A DNA stretch of 64,000 bases from Norana najaformis (taxonomy: Eukaryota; Annelida; Clitellata; Crassiclitellata; Hormogastridae), in contig OZ029918.1 in the NCBI GenBank assembly GCA_964023275.1, positions 19,386,361 through 19,450,360 on the forward strand, written 5' to 3'. The position numbers and the translations under genes were made by a program. Positions 32,532-42,879 of the stretch are shown one piece after another. The notes beneath the pieces were generated by a model. The model was not told the origin of the DNA, searched no databases, and saw only the letters and a list, made by a program, of their open reading frames with translations. Every line of letters begins with the position of its first letter. Within the stretch, counting starts at the first letter, position 1.

Positions 32532-35103
32532 CAATGTTCCCTCTAAGGTTTGCTGGTTTGTGTGCAAAATCATAAACTCGTGTGCAAAACTTTACAGTGT
32601 CAAATTTTTTTGTGCAAAAATTTTGCGGCAGAAATAAAACCATCAAGACAGAAGAATAATTTTAAAGAAACTGGTTTTTATTAGTGAATAATTTTATTAT
32701 CATTATTTATGTCTTACTAGTCATCAGATATCAGCTGTAGATACAATTCGTCGTCCTTTGCAGCTCTTCCAGAAAGAATAAACTTCGTCCAAATTAACTG
32801 TCTGTCCTGATGTTAAATAAAGTTTGATCCTGATGAGGTTATCCAGGTGGTCGACTTCTAAACGATTTCTGGTCTTTGTTTTAATCTGATTCATCAAACT
32901 AAACCCTCTCTCACAATCAGCACTGGACGCCTGGAAGGTAGCACAAATGTCCAACAGCTGAGATAAGTCAGTAAACTGCTCCTGCTGCCTTATATAACCA
33001 ATCATGTCTTCAAAATTCTTTAGTGCACCTGTTGCCAACTTCTCACTAACAATTAATTTAAAGTCCACATACTGAGCAATCAAATTCTTCTTAAAAACCG
33101 GTTCTGGCTTGTTTAGCAAAGTGCTATATCTTGCTGCCAATATTTCAAGTTTGTCTGATCCAAATGAGAAATTCTTCAAATTTTCAGAAGCAGCAAAGGA
33201 ATCTTTATCAAAAACAGACCATTCACCGAGTTCATCATCAGGAAATCTACTGCTAAAGTGATCACAAACCCGTTCTATAAAACGGACCACGGCAGTTGTG
33301 CCAACAGGAGATGCATATGATGTCATTAAGTTATTGACTTCTTCTGAGAAGTGAATGGTGTCACCAAGATACTGCGATCGAAGTTTCATTATTTTTGCTT
33401 TGGTAAACTGGAACGCCTCTACAGTTGTCAGGTTACTTCTCTGAAGACGTCGACACAATTCTGCCAGTTCTCCTAGCACGTCATTCAGAATAGTGATGGC
33501 AACACGATACTCGGGTTTGGTTAACTTATCTAAGCAGTATTTATGGACAGGGTCGTTGTCTTCTTCAACCTGTTCCCTGCAGTACTGAATCAACATATCA
33601 TAGTTCCTCACTAAGGCTCTCACTGTGAAATCTTTAGAAAGCCACCTGACTTCATTTAGTGGCCTGAATGAAACTGAATCATGTTCTGCTGCCTGGCAAA
33701 GTTCCTGAAACTTTGATTTCTTCACAGAAGACCGACTGAATATAGTGTAGACTGTTCGTAATAGGGTTTCAATGTCTTTCATTAAAGAGACATGTTTCCA
33801 TGCGTCATCAAGTCCTAAATCCTCTCTATGTGCAACACAGTGCTGCTCAAGCAAATGTGGGATAGATCGTCGAAGTTGTGCAGCAACACCATTATACTTT
33901 CCAAGCATTACAGAAGCCCCGTCTGATGTAAACATTACCATTTTGCCCAAGTCAAGATTGTTCTGTTGGTAAAATTGTGTAATGGCCGCTACAATAGCTA
34001 TACTGGTACGTTCTGTCAGCTTTAGAATCCCAGCAAACATAGTACAGTATGTTGTATCCTCTGCTTTTCTAAATTTCACATAAAGAATTAACATTTTGCT
34101 CACGGAAATGTCTGTGCTTTCATCGATTATGAGAGTGTGGAAAGATGATCTGCGCCAATCATTTAACATTTCCTTTTGTATCACAGAATTTATGCATTCC
34201 ATAAATTCAAAAGCATAATTTTTGCTTCTCCAAGTTTCCGGAATTTTAACATATTTTTCAATGTGATTATGGATCTCCTGAACTGACAGCATCGAGGAAT
34301 TTAATTTTATGGCAAGGAGAACGTTATCGATTAGAATTTTTACTTCATCACCGTCGGCTGATTTTCTTTCAGACAACTCAATTCTGTTCTCTCTGTCTTC
34401 ATGGGTTTCACTCAACAAGGTCCTGATTGTTCCCCGACGCTGACTGCGTAACGTATCAACAGATTTTACGTGAACTTTTTGCAGCAAATGACGTTTCAAA
34501 TAGTCCAGTTTCCATTCATCCCATTGCTTTCCGAAAGCCAAATCGCAGTGGGCATTCGCTCGCTTGCAGACGGCGCAGACAACTTCACAGTTCTCAGGAT
34601 TGTACTTAAAAATATCTCCCAGAATTGTGCGCTGCTTACCGGATGAATCTGGCATGTCGGCTTGTACATATTCCTGCAGCCACTCTTCCTTAAATCTTAA
34701 ACAGACCTTCTTCGCATGTTTATCGTTTCCGCTTTCTTCAAAACCGCGTTTCGACATTTTACTAACAATAGGTATCGCTTTACAGAAACAATTTATTATG
34801 TAAATGTAAATTATTTTATAATTGTGATCGACTTCCCTCACTGCGAATCTCCACGAAAAGAACAGGAAACGGAAGTCAATACTGATAGGTGACATGCGCA
34901 AACTGGCGAAGCGGTAAAAGAAACTTTTATAGCACTATCATCGAGGTCTTACAGTCTCAATGCAGACCTTATTACAATTTGTTACATGAGCAAAATAAAA
35001 AATTTATATAACTGATTCTTTTGCGCGGCAGATGAAAACTTTTGCGCGGCAGGAATATTTCTTCTGCGCGGCCGTGCAATCGCGCAGCTTAGAGGGAACG
35101 TTG
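32532..35103 (-). mobile_element. Apparently whole hAT transposon
   Basis: The ends CAATGTTCCCTCTAAG and, on the other strand, CAACGTTCCCTCTAAG form a 16-bp terminal inverted repeat with one mismatch. The 8-bp CCTGCATG is duplicated on both sides (32524-32531 and 35104-35111). Subterminal GTGCAAAA and GCGCGGCA short repeats flank the gene. The inverted piggyBac copy at 39220-39245 shows the site without an insert. Length is 2572 bp, with one uninterrupted transposase gene, so it may be young. Confidence 0.93.
32724..34757 (-). CDS. hAT transposase (677 aa)
   Basis: Cut-and-paste DDE transposase of the hAT superfamily, close in pattern to the ZBED5/ZNF862/C17orf113-like group. From the Met at 34757 (MSKRGFEESGNDKHAKKVCL) it has, in order: a BED-like zinc finger near residues 60-110 (CEVVCAVC ... 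HLLQKVH), the first catalytic Asp in SFHTLIIDESTDIS, the second in FTSDGASVMLGKYNG, a CxxH motif (QHCVAHRE), an alpha-helical insertion, and the C-terminal dimerisation/RNase-H segment with the catalytic Glu (ASSADCERGFSLMNQ, RNRLEVDHLDNLIRIKL). The open frame extends 48 codons upstream, but those are hydrophobic and low complexity. The MSKRG start with AAA before the ATG fits family members better. No internal stop. The promoter would lie at 34760-35100. All hallmark residues are visible, so activity is plausible. Confidence 0.9.
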   Translation of the reverse strand: MSKRGFEESGNDKHAKKVCLRFKEEWLQEYVQADMPDSSGKQRTILGDIFKYNPENCEVVCAVCKRANAHCDLAFGKQWDEWKLDYLKRHLLQKVHVKSVDTLRSQRRGTIRTLLSETHEDRENRIELSERKSADGDEVKILIDNVLLAIKLNSSMLSVQEIHNHIEKYVKIPETWRSKNYAFEFMECINSVIQKEMLNDWRRSSFHTLIIDESTDISVSKMLILYVKFRKAEDTTYCTMFAGILKLTERTSIAIVAAITQFYQQNNLDLGKMVMFTSDGASVMLGKYNGVAAQLRRSIPHLLEQHCVAHREDLGLDDAWKHVSLMKDIETLLRTVYTIFSRSSVKKSKFQELCQAAEHDSVSFRPLNEVRWLSKDFTVRALVRNYDMLIQYCREQVEEDNDPVHKYCLDKLTKPEYRVAITILNDVLGELAELCRRLQRSNLTTVEAFQFTKAKIMKLRSQYLGDTIHFSEEVNNLMTSYASPVGTTAVVRFIERVCDHFSSRFPDDELGEWSVFDKDSFAASENLKNFSFGSDKLEILAARYSTLLNKPEPVFKKNLIAQYVDFKLIVSEKLATGALKNFEDMIGYIRQQEQFTDLSQLLDICATFQASSADCERGFSLMNQIKTKTRNRLEVDHLDNLIRIKLYLTSGQTVNLDEVYSFWKSCKGRRIVSTADI

Positions 35104-35679
35104 CCTGCATGGTGAGCAGAGTAGGTCAAATGCACAGAAGGCAGGTAAACCCCACAGAATAAAATGGAAACCTACTTCTCCTCTAGCATCTTATGTTTTA
35201 GAGAACAAGATCAAGAATCCCAAAGGCTGCCCCAAGAAGACTCAATATGAATGTGAAGCATGTAAAGTTGCTTTGCGCAAAGTTTTATGCTTCAACATTT
35301 GCAACGAGCAAAATCAGATAGTGGTTCTGTGGAGTGTAAGGAAGGTAAGCAATATAGCACATCGATACAACTGTTAAATTTCCATTCTAAATTGTCGTCT
35401 TAGAACTGTTCAGTCCAGTCTATTGAGAAAGAGGAGTCGATTCAGGAGGCTTCATCCATCTTCAAGGTGACCATCCAGTGCACTCAGGCATTCATAAAAA
35501 TGGCCCTTTTGAGAGCTACCAAATATTTGAAAAGGAAACAAATGTCAGTGTGTTTGCCTCTCTGTGTGCTTGGCTTATTGTAATGTTACTGTTGTTGTCC
35601 TGTTGGTGTGCATGCTGCAGTGTTTTTGATGTCGTGGTTGTATTACTATGTATGTGTTTGGGAGGTGATAGGGTGAGTA

Positions 35680-36245
35680 GGCAACTTTGAGTGCTCCAAA
35701 ATTTTTGTATCAAAAACTGAACAGAAGGATTGAAAGAGGAAATAAAATGCTATAGAATGATGTTAACCTCAAGTCTGTGTGTCAAAGATTGACCAAGATC
35801 TGATAAGTTAGAAATTTTTTACTTTTCAGATGTTTTCTTATATTTCCTTCAATTTGTACGACTTCATCTTACATACTAAAAATACTGTATCTCCTTCATT
35901 TATGAAAATATTTTCAAAATTCTTGTGAGGTTTTGTCTGATATTGATTTCTGCATGAATTTTGTGCTGACACTACATATGTTGTTGCTGAAAATATTTTT
36001 CCATAGGAGCCTGAACTTGAAAAAAGTTTTAAACATGGGGTGGGGTATGATTTGGGGCAACTTTGGGTATCCCAAAATTTTTTTGTACCAAAAACTAGAC
36101 AGGTGGATGGGAAGAGGAGATAAAATGCTAAAGATTGATGGTAACCTCATGTCTGTAGGTGAAGAACTGACTGAGATACAACAAGTTGAAAACTATTTAA
36201 TTAATAGGCGTTTTCCGGTAAAATTGCTCGTCGTCAGGGCCTAGG
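35680..36245 (+). repeat. Two tandem units of about 300 bp in piggyBac copy 1
   Basis: The units at about 35680-35990 and 36020-36245 share GGCAACTTTG, CCAAAATTTTTGTA, AGAGGA(A/G)ATAAAATGCTA and the GGTAACCTCA-like block. They match, inverted, three units at 37865-38640 in copy 2. Confidence 0.7.
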
Positions 36246-36744
36246 CAGAAAAATTTCTCTCGTCGGTTAAGGGTTAAGCTACAAGTTTTGGAATTTGATG
36301 CCTTAGACATAATTTTAATTCTGAAATTAAAATTTTCAGAAATAAACACTCACGGAGTGTTTCAACAATTTTGAAAGAAAGGAAAATCAAATTGTCTGAT
36401 TACATAGACATTGATTATCATATCCAGTGACTTTAGTTTACGAGAATTGCTCAATTCAGGTGCATAAATCAGCAAGCCTACAAGTTATTTTTTATTGCAG
36501 TTTCAACAGAACTGGTTTTTGAACAATCATGACTTGGAACCTGAGTCACCGAGTCAAATTTGAGTCCCAGACTTCAAGTCCAAGTCATAATAGCCTGAGT
36601 TCGAGTCCAAGTCCAGAAAAAAGGTCTCGAATTCTATGTGACTGACAACCACATGTCTAACCATCTCTGCTTGTGTGATCATCTTAATCATCTGACTGAT
36701 CATGACCAAGTACCCTTATTCATGTTACTGTTTTCTCTCATTAA

Positions 36745-36821
36745 CCCCTTCCCTGGGGACAACATATATATATGTGTGTTAGCATATGTGACATATATAC
36801 GTGTCGTCCCCAGAAAAAGGG
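36745..36821. mobile_element. Tiny TTAA-flanked palindromic MITE
   Basis: TTAA at 36741-36744 and 36822-36825. The ends CCCCTTCCCTGGGGAC and GTCCCCAGAAAAAGGG are complementary with small gaps, enclosing ATAT-rich sequence. 77 bp. A piggyBac-type target, probably the smallest non-autonomous derivative here. Confidence 0.7.
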
Positions 36822-37041
36822 TTAATATTGAGTATTACAGTTTACTAATGACTAATGCCTGATACATTTCTTCGAATGTTAATGGTGCAACAAAATTTTA
36901 TTATTGAGTTGAAGCATGAAAAGATTACATAATCCTTTTCTTGCAAAATCGTTTTAATAACTTTTTTTATGTTGAAATGGATGCATTTACAGTGAATCTA
37001 CATTTAGCTTTCTCTCATGTTATGGTTCCCTTTTTTGACAG

Positions 37042-37158
37042 GGTGATGTGTCTATCTACTTCACCGTTTTTGCATCCGACAGGGTTCCAGTCCATGTGAT
37101 CAACAAGGACAAGGCTGATATCTTCTATGCAGCTAATATTGGAACTCCAGCTATGGGG
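37042..37158 (+). CDS. NOA1: NOA1 exon, C-terminal domain
   Basis: The exon encodes GDVSIYFTVFASDRVPVHVI and NKDKADIFYAANIGTPAMG, 39 codons in phase 0 at both ends. It aligns with the NOA1 block reading (Q)-x-x-x-WFTVVAS-x-x-x-PVH-x-x-x-x-x-AD. The acceptor TTTTGACAG ends at 37041 and the donor is GTATTT at 37159. The intron from the previous exon is 8.8 kb. The last exons, which in vertebrate NOA1 include a PMG...FPPL segment, were not found in the remaining 26.8 kb, so they lie to the right of the window or are too diverged for me to see. Confidence 0.88.
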
Positions 37159-37489
37159 GTATTTATGAAAAGACATAGATTTGTTACTTTGACCTAATGA
37201 GACCCATTCAAGTGGTGGCAGCATGTTATCTCTAGTCTACAATATTATATGTACAAGGAATGATTCTTGCCCAGTAAATACCATAATCAGTGTAGTCATT
37301 TTATGCTTACTTTTATTATAAATTTTGAAATTCTTAATTCATTTAATGACTTTGTTTTAATTATTTTGATGTAATCCAACTTAGAGTGTGCCTTTGTGAA
37401 TTACCTGGAAAGTATTTCTTCTTGGCTTTGTTGCCTTTTTATTTGCTTGCCCTGGCTTATGCATGATTTCGTCTTGGCCCCCTAGCGAA

Positions 37490-37555
37490 TATGCATTAGA
37501 TTCAGGTGTACTGACATTGCACATATTATAAATGCTTTAATAAATAAATAATTAA
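37490..37555 (+). mobile_element. Short LINE 3' tail (AAAT type)
   Basis: GATTCAGGTGTACTGACATT followed by GCTTTAATAAATAAATAA, as in 1290-1347. A severely truncated copy. Confidence 0.65.
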
Positions 37556-37798
37556 TACAAATAAAAATGAATTCTAATTCATGTTTGTCTTTGTGACAGT
37601 ATTGCGTACTGTGTAGTAGAGATAGTTTAGCACACGGGTCTTGGGAGCAAAGGGTTAATGTTAGCGGCCTTAAGCGGATCACAAGTAAATGAACTCCATG
37701 CTGTCTATCACTCACCAGCTCTGCTTTTCCTTGCAAGAGATGTTCTTACAGGCGTAAATGTAAAGATTCTATGAAGCCTTGTTGGAGGGATTAATTAG

Positions 37799-39866
37799 CC
37801 CAATGCTTACGAGAGAATTATTTCGGCCTTGTCCCTGACGACGAGCGATTTTACCGTAAAACGCCCTTTTAATTAGTTTTCAACTTTTGATATCTCAGTC
37901 AGTTCTTGACCTACAGAACTGAGGTCAGTGTCGTTCTTTAGCATTTTATCTCCTCTTCCCATTCCTCTGTCTAGTTTTGATGCAAAAATTTTGGGCCACC
38001 CAAAGTGACCCCAAACTGTACCCACCTTATATTTTTTTACTTTTTTCATGTTCAAGTCCCTATAGAAAATTTTTTTCGCTGACAACATATGTAGTGTCTG
38101 CACAAAAACTGTGCAGAAATAAATAACGGACAAAACCCTAAAGCAATTTTGAAAATATTTTTAAGAAAATACCTGAAAAGTAAGAAATTTTTAACTTATC
38201 AGCTCTTGGTCACTTTTGACATACAGGCTTGTGGGTAACATCATTCTTTAGCATTTGATTACCTCTTTCCATCCTTCTTTCTGGTTTTTGTTGCAAAAAT
38301 TGATGTACAAAGTTGACCCAAACTGTACCCTACTCATTTTTTTACTTTTGCTTGTTCGAGCCCCTATAGAAATAAATACTAGACAAAACCCAAAAGAAAT
38401 TTTGCAAATATTTTCATAAATGAAGGAAATACAGTATTTTTAGTACGTAGACCGTAGTCTTAAAAATCAAAGGATATAGTATAAGAAAATGCCTGAAAAG
38501 TAAGAAATTTGTAACTTACCAGATTTTTTACATTTAGACTTGAGGTTAACATTATTCTTTAGCATTATATCTCCTCTTTCAATCCTTCTTTCCAGTTTTT
38601 GATAGAAAATTTTTGGGGTACTCAAAGTTGCCTACCCACCCCACCACCTCCCAAACACATGCAATACAACCACAATATCAAAAACACTGCAGCATGTACA
38701 ACCACAGGGCAACAACAGAAGCATTATGACAAGCCTGGCACATAGAGAGGCACACAGCCTGACATTTCCTTTTCAAATATTTGGTGGCTCTGAAAAGAGC
38801 TGTTTTGTTGAATGCTTGAGTGTGCTGGATCGATAGTGGATGGTCACCTTGAAGACGGCTGAAGCTTCCTGGATCAACTCCTCTTTCTCAACGGACTGGA
38901 CTAAGCAGTTCTGAGAAGACAATTTAGAATATAAATTTGAACAGTTGTTTTGATGTACTATACTGCTTACCTTCTTTATACACCACAGGCATTTATTTAG
39001 TACCACGGCACTGGTTCATGAAACCACTATCTGATTTTGCTCGTGGTAAATGTAGAAGCATCTCACTTTGCACAAAGCAATTTTGCGTGCTTCACATTCA
39101 TATTGTGTATTCTTGGGGCAGTCTTGGGAGGCTTGATCTTATTCTCTGAACATAAATGCAAGAGAAGTAGGGTTCCATTTTGTTCTGGGGAGTTTACCTG
39201 CCGGCTGTGCACCTGACCTACTCTGCTCAGCATACAGATTGGTCTGTTCAGCTAGCACAAACTTATCTAAAAACAGTGAGAAAAGTTTTAAAATGGTGCA
39301 CCACAGATGCCTGTAAATGGAACAGTTGGGGTGAAACTGGAAACTCTGGTATCTCTTCAGTCTAGTCAGTCTTGCCCAAGTCATCAGCTTCCAATCTGCC
39401 TGGCCCAGTTTTCACATTCTGATAGCATGTGAACTTAATCTGATAGCATGTGAACTTGGTGTCGATGTCAGAATGTTCTTCAGCCAAAGCCACTTCATCC
39501 TTCTCATTGGATGCACCAGACAGTTTTCATTGTCAGATGAGTCGAAACTGTCATCATCTGATGCCATTCATCAAGCATTTGCCAAATTTTGCCGTATGTA
39601 AGTCCATGCTGCAATGCCATATTGGGTTATTTAAATGTAGGATGCAACCTATTAATTTTCATGTTTATGACCCAATTCTAAAAATATCTTCCACTTATTT
39701 CTGTGGTTAATTATATTATCTTGGCCTAAATGATCTAGGGTTAAAAAAATACAGCATCTGTGACAGACTGAGACCCGTATAGATAATAGTACATGCGCAC
39801 TACCTTTTACTGCATGCTTGTCATCGCCTCTGTTGTACACTCCAGTGCATACTCATCTGTATTGGG
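37799..39866 (-). mobile_element. PiggyBac-like element copy 2, inverted
   Basis: The right boundary TTAA is at 39867-39870. The left boundary is TTAG (37795-37798), read as a mutated TTAA. On the minus strand the 5' end CCCAATACAGATG parallels copy 1, the N-terminal region lies at about 39480-39700, the Cys-block remnant near 39060-39110, and three tandem units at 37865-38640. About 2.07 kb. No catalytic core. It is in inverted orientation to 31876-36273, with NOA1 exon 4 between them. Confidence 0.78.
37865..38640 (-). repeat. Three tandem units of about 270-300 bp in piggyBac copy 2
   Basis: Each unit carries CATTCTTTAGCATTT-like, CTCCTCTT/TTTCC, CCTTCTTTC-(C/T)-GTTTTTG and CCCCTATAGAA segments. 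The units begin at about 37865, 38205 and 38515, the last partial. Copy 1 has two. Confidence 0.7.
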
Positions 39867-39870
39867 TTAA

Positions 39871-40260
39871 ATAAGTAAGTCGTGGAATGCTAACAGGCAA
39901 TAAAATTTTGTAGTAGTGGTGCAGACCATTGTCCACGTGGGTTGACCAGAAGGGTTACCTGGACATCACAGAGGTCGCCCCAATAAGACAAGATGAACAG
40001 TAGTCGTAAATAAAGTCATTTATTTGATGTACACACAACAAAGGCAATCATATTTTCTCTCGACTATCTTTCTACTTAGATTGATACAACTTATTTTATG
40101 TGCTATCTTTGTCTTTTTCTCGCTGCGCATTATTTAGTCACCAGTGAGTGGTTATAGGCCTACTGACTTAACTTGATGACAAGGAAACAAAGTCTGCCTG
40201 CCTACTGACTAACCAATTTTTTCACTTCTCAAGTCATATGCTTTTGTCATTCGCTGGTCT
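39871..40260. other. Unassigned sequence
   Basis: No recognised gene or repeat end between the piggyBac copy and the long inverted repeat that begins near 40260. Confidence 0.4.
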
Positions 40261-41194
40261 TTGTCTGTCCATCAGTATGTTAACCATATTGAGTCATAAT
40301 TATTTTAAAAGCTCAACATTTAAAAGTCCGGTTTAATTTTACATCATGACGTCAAAAGTCCAAATTATTTTATGTTTTTAAGGAAAAACATCATGTTGTA
40401 CTTTTTATAACATTTTCTAGTAATTAAGCTAGAAAAGCACTTCTACCTTCAAAGTGTTTACAAATGTGTCCTGTTTTATGTGTGTAATTCTGTTTTATGA
40501 ACAAATATTGGGTATTCCTGCTTTTATCCTGAACTATAGGCACTTGCAGTTTTTTATTTAAGTGAAAACACTGTGTGATGAAGTTTTTAAATTTAAAAAA
40601 TAATGGCAGTAGCTGTGTTAAGAATAAGGCAATGAACAATTTTTAAATCGGATAATAAGTGACCCCAAAAATAAAAAAGAAATCCACACGCCCTTGTAAC
40701 CTCCAAATTTGCATTTTAATAATAATTGCATGATTTAGCCACTTGAAAGCGGTACAGATTTCTGGTATTCTAGTTATTCAGCTGTGGGTGGGGGTTGTAA
40801 TAAAGTTCCCATGCCTAATGTCCATTTCCAAGAGGTGATTACTGACTCATAATTATGGATGTTAAGCTATATTACATGCACAGTTTAAACACATTTATAT
40901 GTAACATACTCTGTTATTTGAACATAAATAAACATTATAATGTTTCTGAATATATATGTATATATATGTATATATATATAAGGTAATGGTAGGCATACAA
41001 AGGCAGAACCAGTAGCAGCTGAAATAAGTCTTTAGGCATACAGGCTAACTAGGCTTTTAGTAGACCTTCCTTTGCGGATCTGACCAGCCCCTCCACAGAA
41101 TTGTTATGCCACTTGGTAGAACTGTAAAGACTATTAACTTGTTTATATTAGCAGAAGATCCAGTTGTCTCAACCTGCATGTATTTGTATATGGA
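40260..41194 (+). repeat. Unclassified repeat, plus-oriented copy
   Basis: Matches the reverse complement of 60330-62090 in several long stretches: 40320-40660 with 61770-62060, 40840-40960 with 61265-61400, and 40980-41170 with 60360-60500. It contains a TATA/GTATATA microsatellite at about 40950-40982. It continues after the LINE insert at 42563. No coding frame recognised, so its class is unknown. Confidence 0.65.
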
Positions 41195-41208
41195 GTAGAT
41201 TGGCCCTA

Positions 41209-42548
41209 TGGAGGAATGGAAGAAGTCAATTCTAATTGTTCTTCACAAGAAAGGAAGTGCACTCGAATGTAATAATTCTAGAACTATCGCACTGATAAGT
41301 CACCTTGGCAAAGTATTGATGATGATACTAACAGAGAGACTTTAGAAGTCAGATTGAAGAACATCTTGCAGACGAACAGGCGGGATTTAGAAGAGATAGA
41401 AGTACTGTACAACAGATACTAGCACTGAGACTGATAGGAGAAAAAGCCAGAAGAAAGAACAAGAAAATCTATAACTGCTTTGTAGACTTCAAAAAGGCTT
41501 TCAATAGCATAGATCAAAGCGTAACATGAGCGGTCTTGGAATCGTATGGCGTGGATAGTAAATTGACCCCTCTACTGAAGAAAACCAAATACAATGCAAA
41601 GGCAGCGGTCAGAGTGTGTGGCGAAACTGGAGTTTGGTTTGACACTAGCAGAGGTACAAGAGAGGGTGATCCAGTATCACCAAGTGTTTTCATCACACTT
41701 CTAGAAAGAGCACTGGACAAGATCAAGGAAAATGATGGAGTATCGGTCAGCAGCATGAAGATCAATAATCTTTGCTTTGCTGATGATATTGACCTGATTG
41801 GAGAAGATGAACAATGCTTGGAGCACAGTGCAAATACTGAACAAAGAAGGAAAGAGATATGACCTTAACATAAATTTTGATAAAACAAACAATGGCATTT
41901 GGGAAAAAGAATTTAACAAAGAAGATGGTCGTGGACGGCATTCAGTTGGAAAATGTTGAAAAGTTTACATACCTTGGATGCAATATGACATATGACTTGG
42001 ACAGCAGGAAAGAAATACTAGTCAGAATTGCAAAGGCGACAGCAACACTGAAAGCTATGGATAAAATCTGGAAAAGCAAAGCTGGAGACAAAACTGAGCG
42101 TTCTGAAAACATGTGTTTTCAGTAGCATGTTATATGGATGTGAGGCTTGGGTAATAACGAAAGATGTTGAAAGAAGGATACTGGCCTTTGAGAACAATTG
42201 CTATAGGAAGATTATGAAAATAGGATGAACACAAAAGGTGAGCAGTGCAGACCTATACAGACGGATACTTCTCAAAGAGAACTTGATGCAGAAGGTAATT
42301 TAGAGGAAACTGGGATTATTTGATCACATGTGCAGAATGAGCAATGATAGGAATATCAAGATATTGGTGTTCGGAATGATGGATGGACCAAAAAAGAGGA
42401 CGACCCCACAAAGAATGGGTAGACGAATGGTGTGGAACATCACTCCAGGAGCTGAGCCACGCCACACTGGAAAGACATCAGTGGAAGAACATAGTGAAAA
42501 TGGCATCGGACACCTACGGGCGTTGTACCCATGGTTTATGATGATGAT
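41209..42548 (+). mobile_element. RTE-like LINE with 14-bp target duplication
   Basis: Flanked by GTAGATTGGCCCTA at 41195-41208 and 42549-42562. Frames encode QAGFRRDRSTVQQILALRLI, NCFVDFKKAFNSID, GTREGDPVSPSVFITLLERA, LCFADDIDLIGEDEQ (palm FADD) and VEKFTYLGCNMTYDLDSRKE. The C-terminus (GRPHKEWVDEW-like, then YGRCTHG-like) sits near 42390-42530 and the tail is ATGATGATG. 5' truncated before the RT, with several frame breaks. The C-terminal pattern is that of endonuclease-RT elements common in marine invertebrates. Confidence 0.88.
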
Positions 42549-42562
42549 GTAGATTGGCCCTA

Positions 42563-42879
42563 ATTTTCTCATTTTCGAAATTTGTGACTCTCACCCTCTC
42601 TAATGGTTTCATGTTACTAAGAAACATTTTGTGTAAAATTAGAAGCAGATCGATCTGCATTTAAAGGTTGCTTATGGGGGCCAGAGTTCACTATGTAATC
42701 GGCATGGTATGAACTTTCATAAACTCTTATGCACAGTGCACGTGGCTGTTTTGCACATAGTTCTTTGCACACGAGTCCTTTGCATAACGCACAGTTGCAC
42801 AACTGTCGCTTTGTACATAGGACTTTTGCACACGCGACCAACTTCCTATATAAGACGGTAAAGTAGCCATAACAGATGA
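42563..42879. other. Continuation of the unclassified repeat, then unique sequence
   Basis: 42563-42600 continues the 40260-41194 repeat across the LINE (partner near 60240-60290). The rest contains repeated TTTGCACA(C/T) words at 42750-42840 and no gene. Confidence 0.45.

Larger units (their letters stand above)
31876..36273 (+). mobile_element. PiggyBac-like element, internally deleted, carrying a hAT
   Basis: Bounded by TTAA at 31872-31875 and 36274-36277. The left end is CCCAATACAGACG. It keeps a piggyBac-type N-terminus (ATG at 32135: GLTDDEIRQILDEF, then SDDDSFDSSD) and, after the hAT, the C-terminal zinc-binding block TQYECEACKVALRKVLCFNI (about 35250-35310), like the Cys-rich ribbon of piggyBac transposases. 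The catalytic centre is missing. Two tandem units of about 300 bp fill the 3' end. Without the 2580-bp hAT plus duplication it is about 1.8 kb. An inverted relative lies at 37799-39866. Confidence 0.8.

Noticed and set aside
32724-34901. Use of the full 725-codon open frame as the hAT transposase
   Set aside because: The first 48 codons are hydrophobic, AT-rich and run towards the subterminal region. MSKRGFEESG at 34757 is a more typical hAT start.
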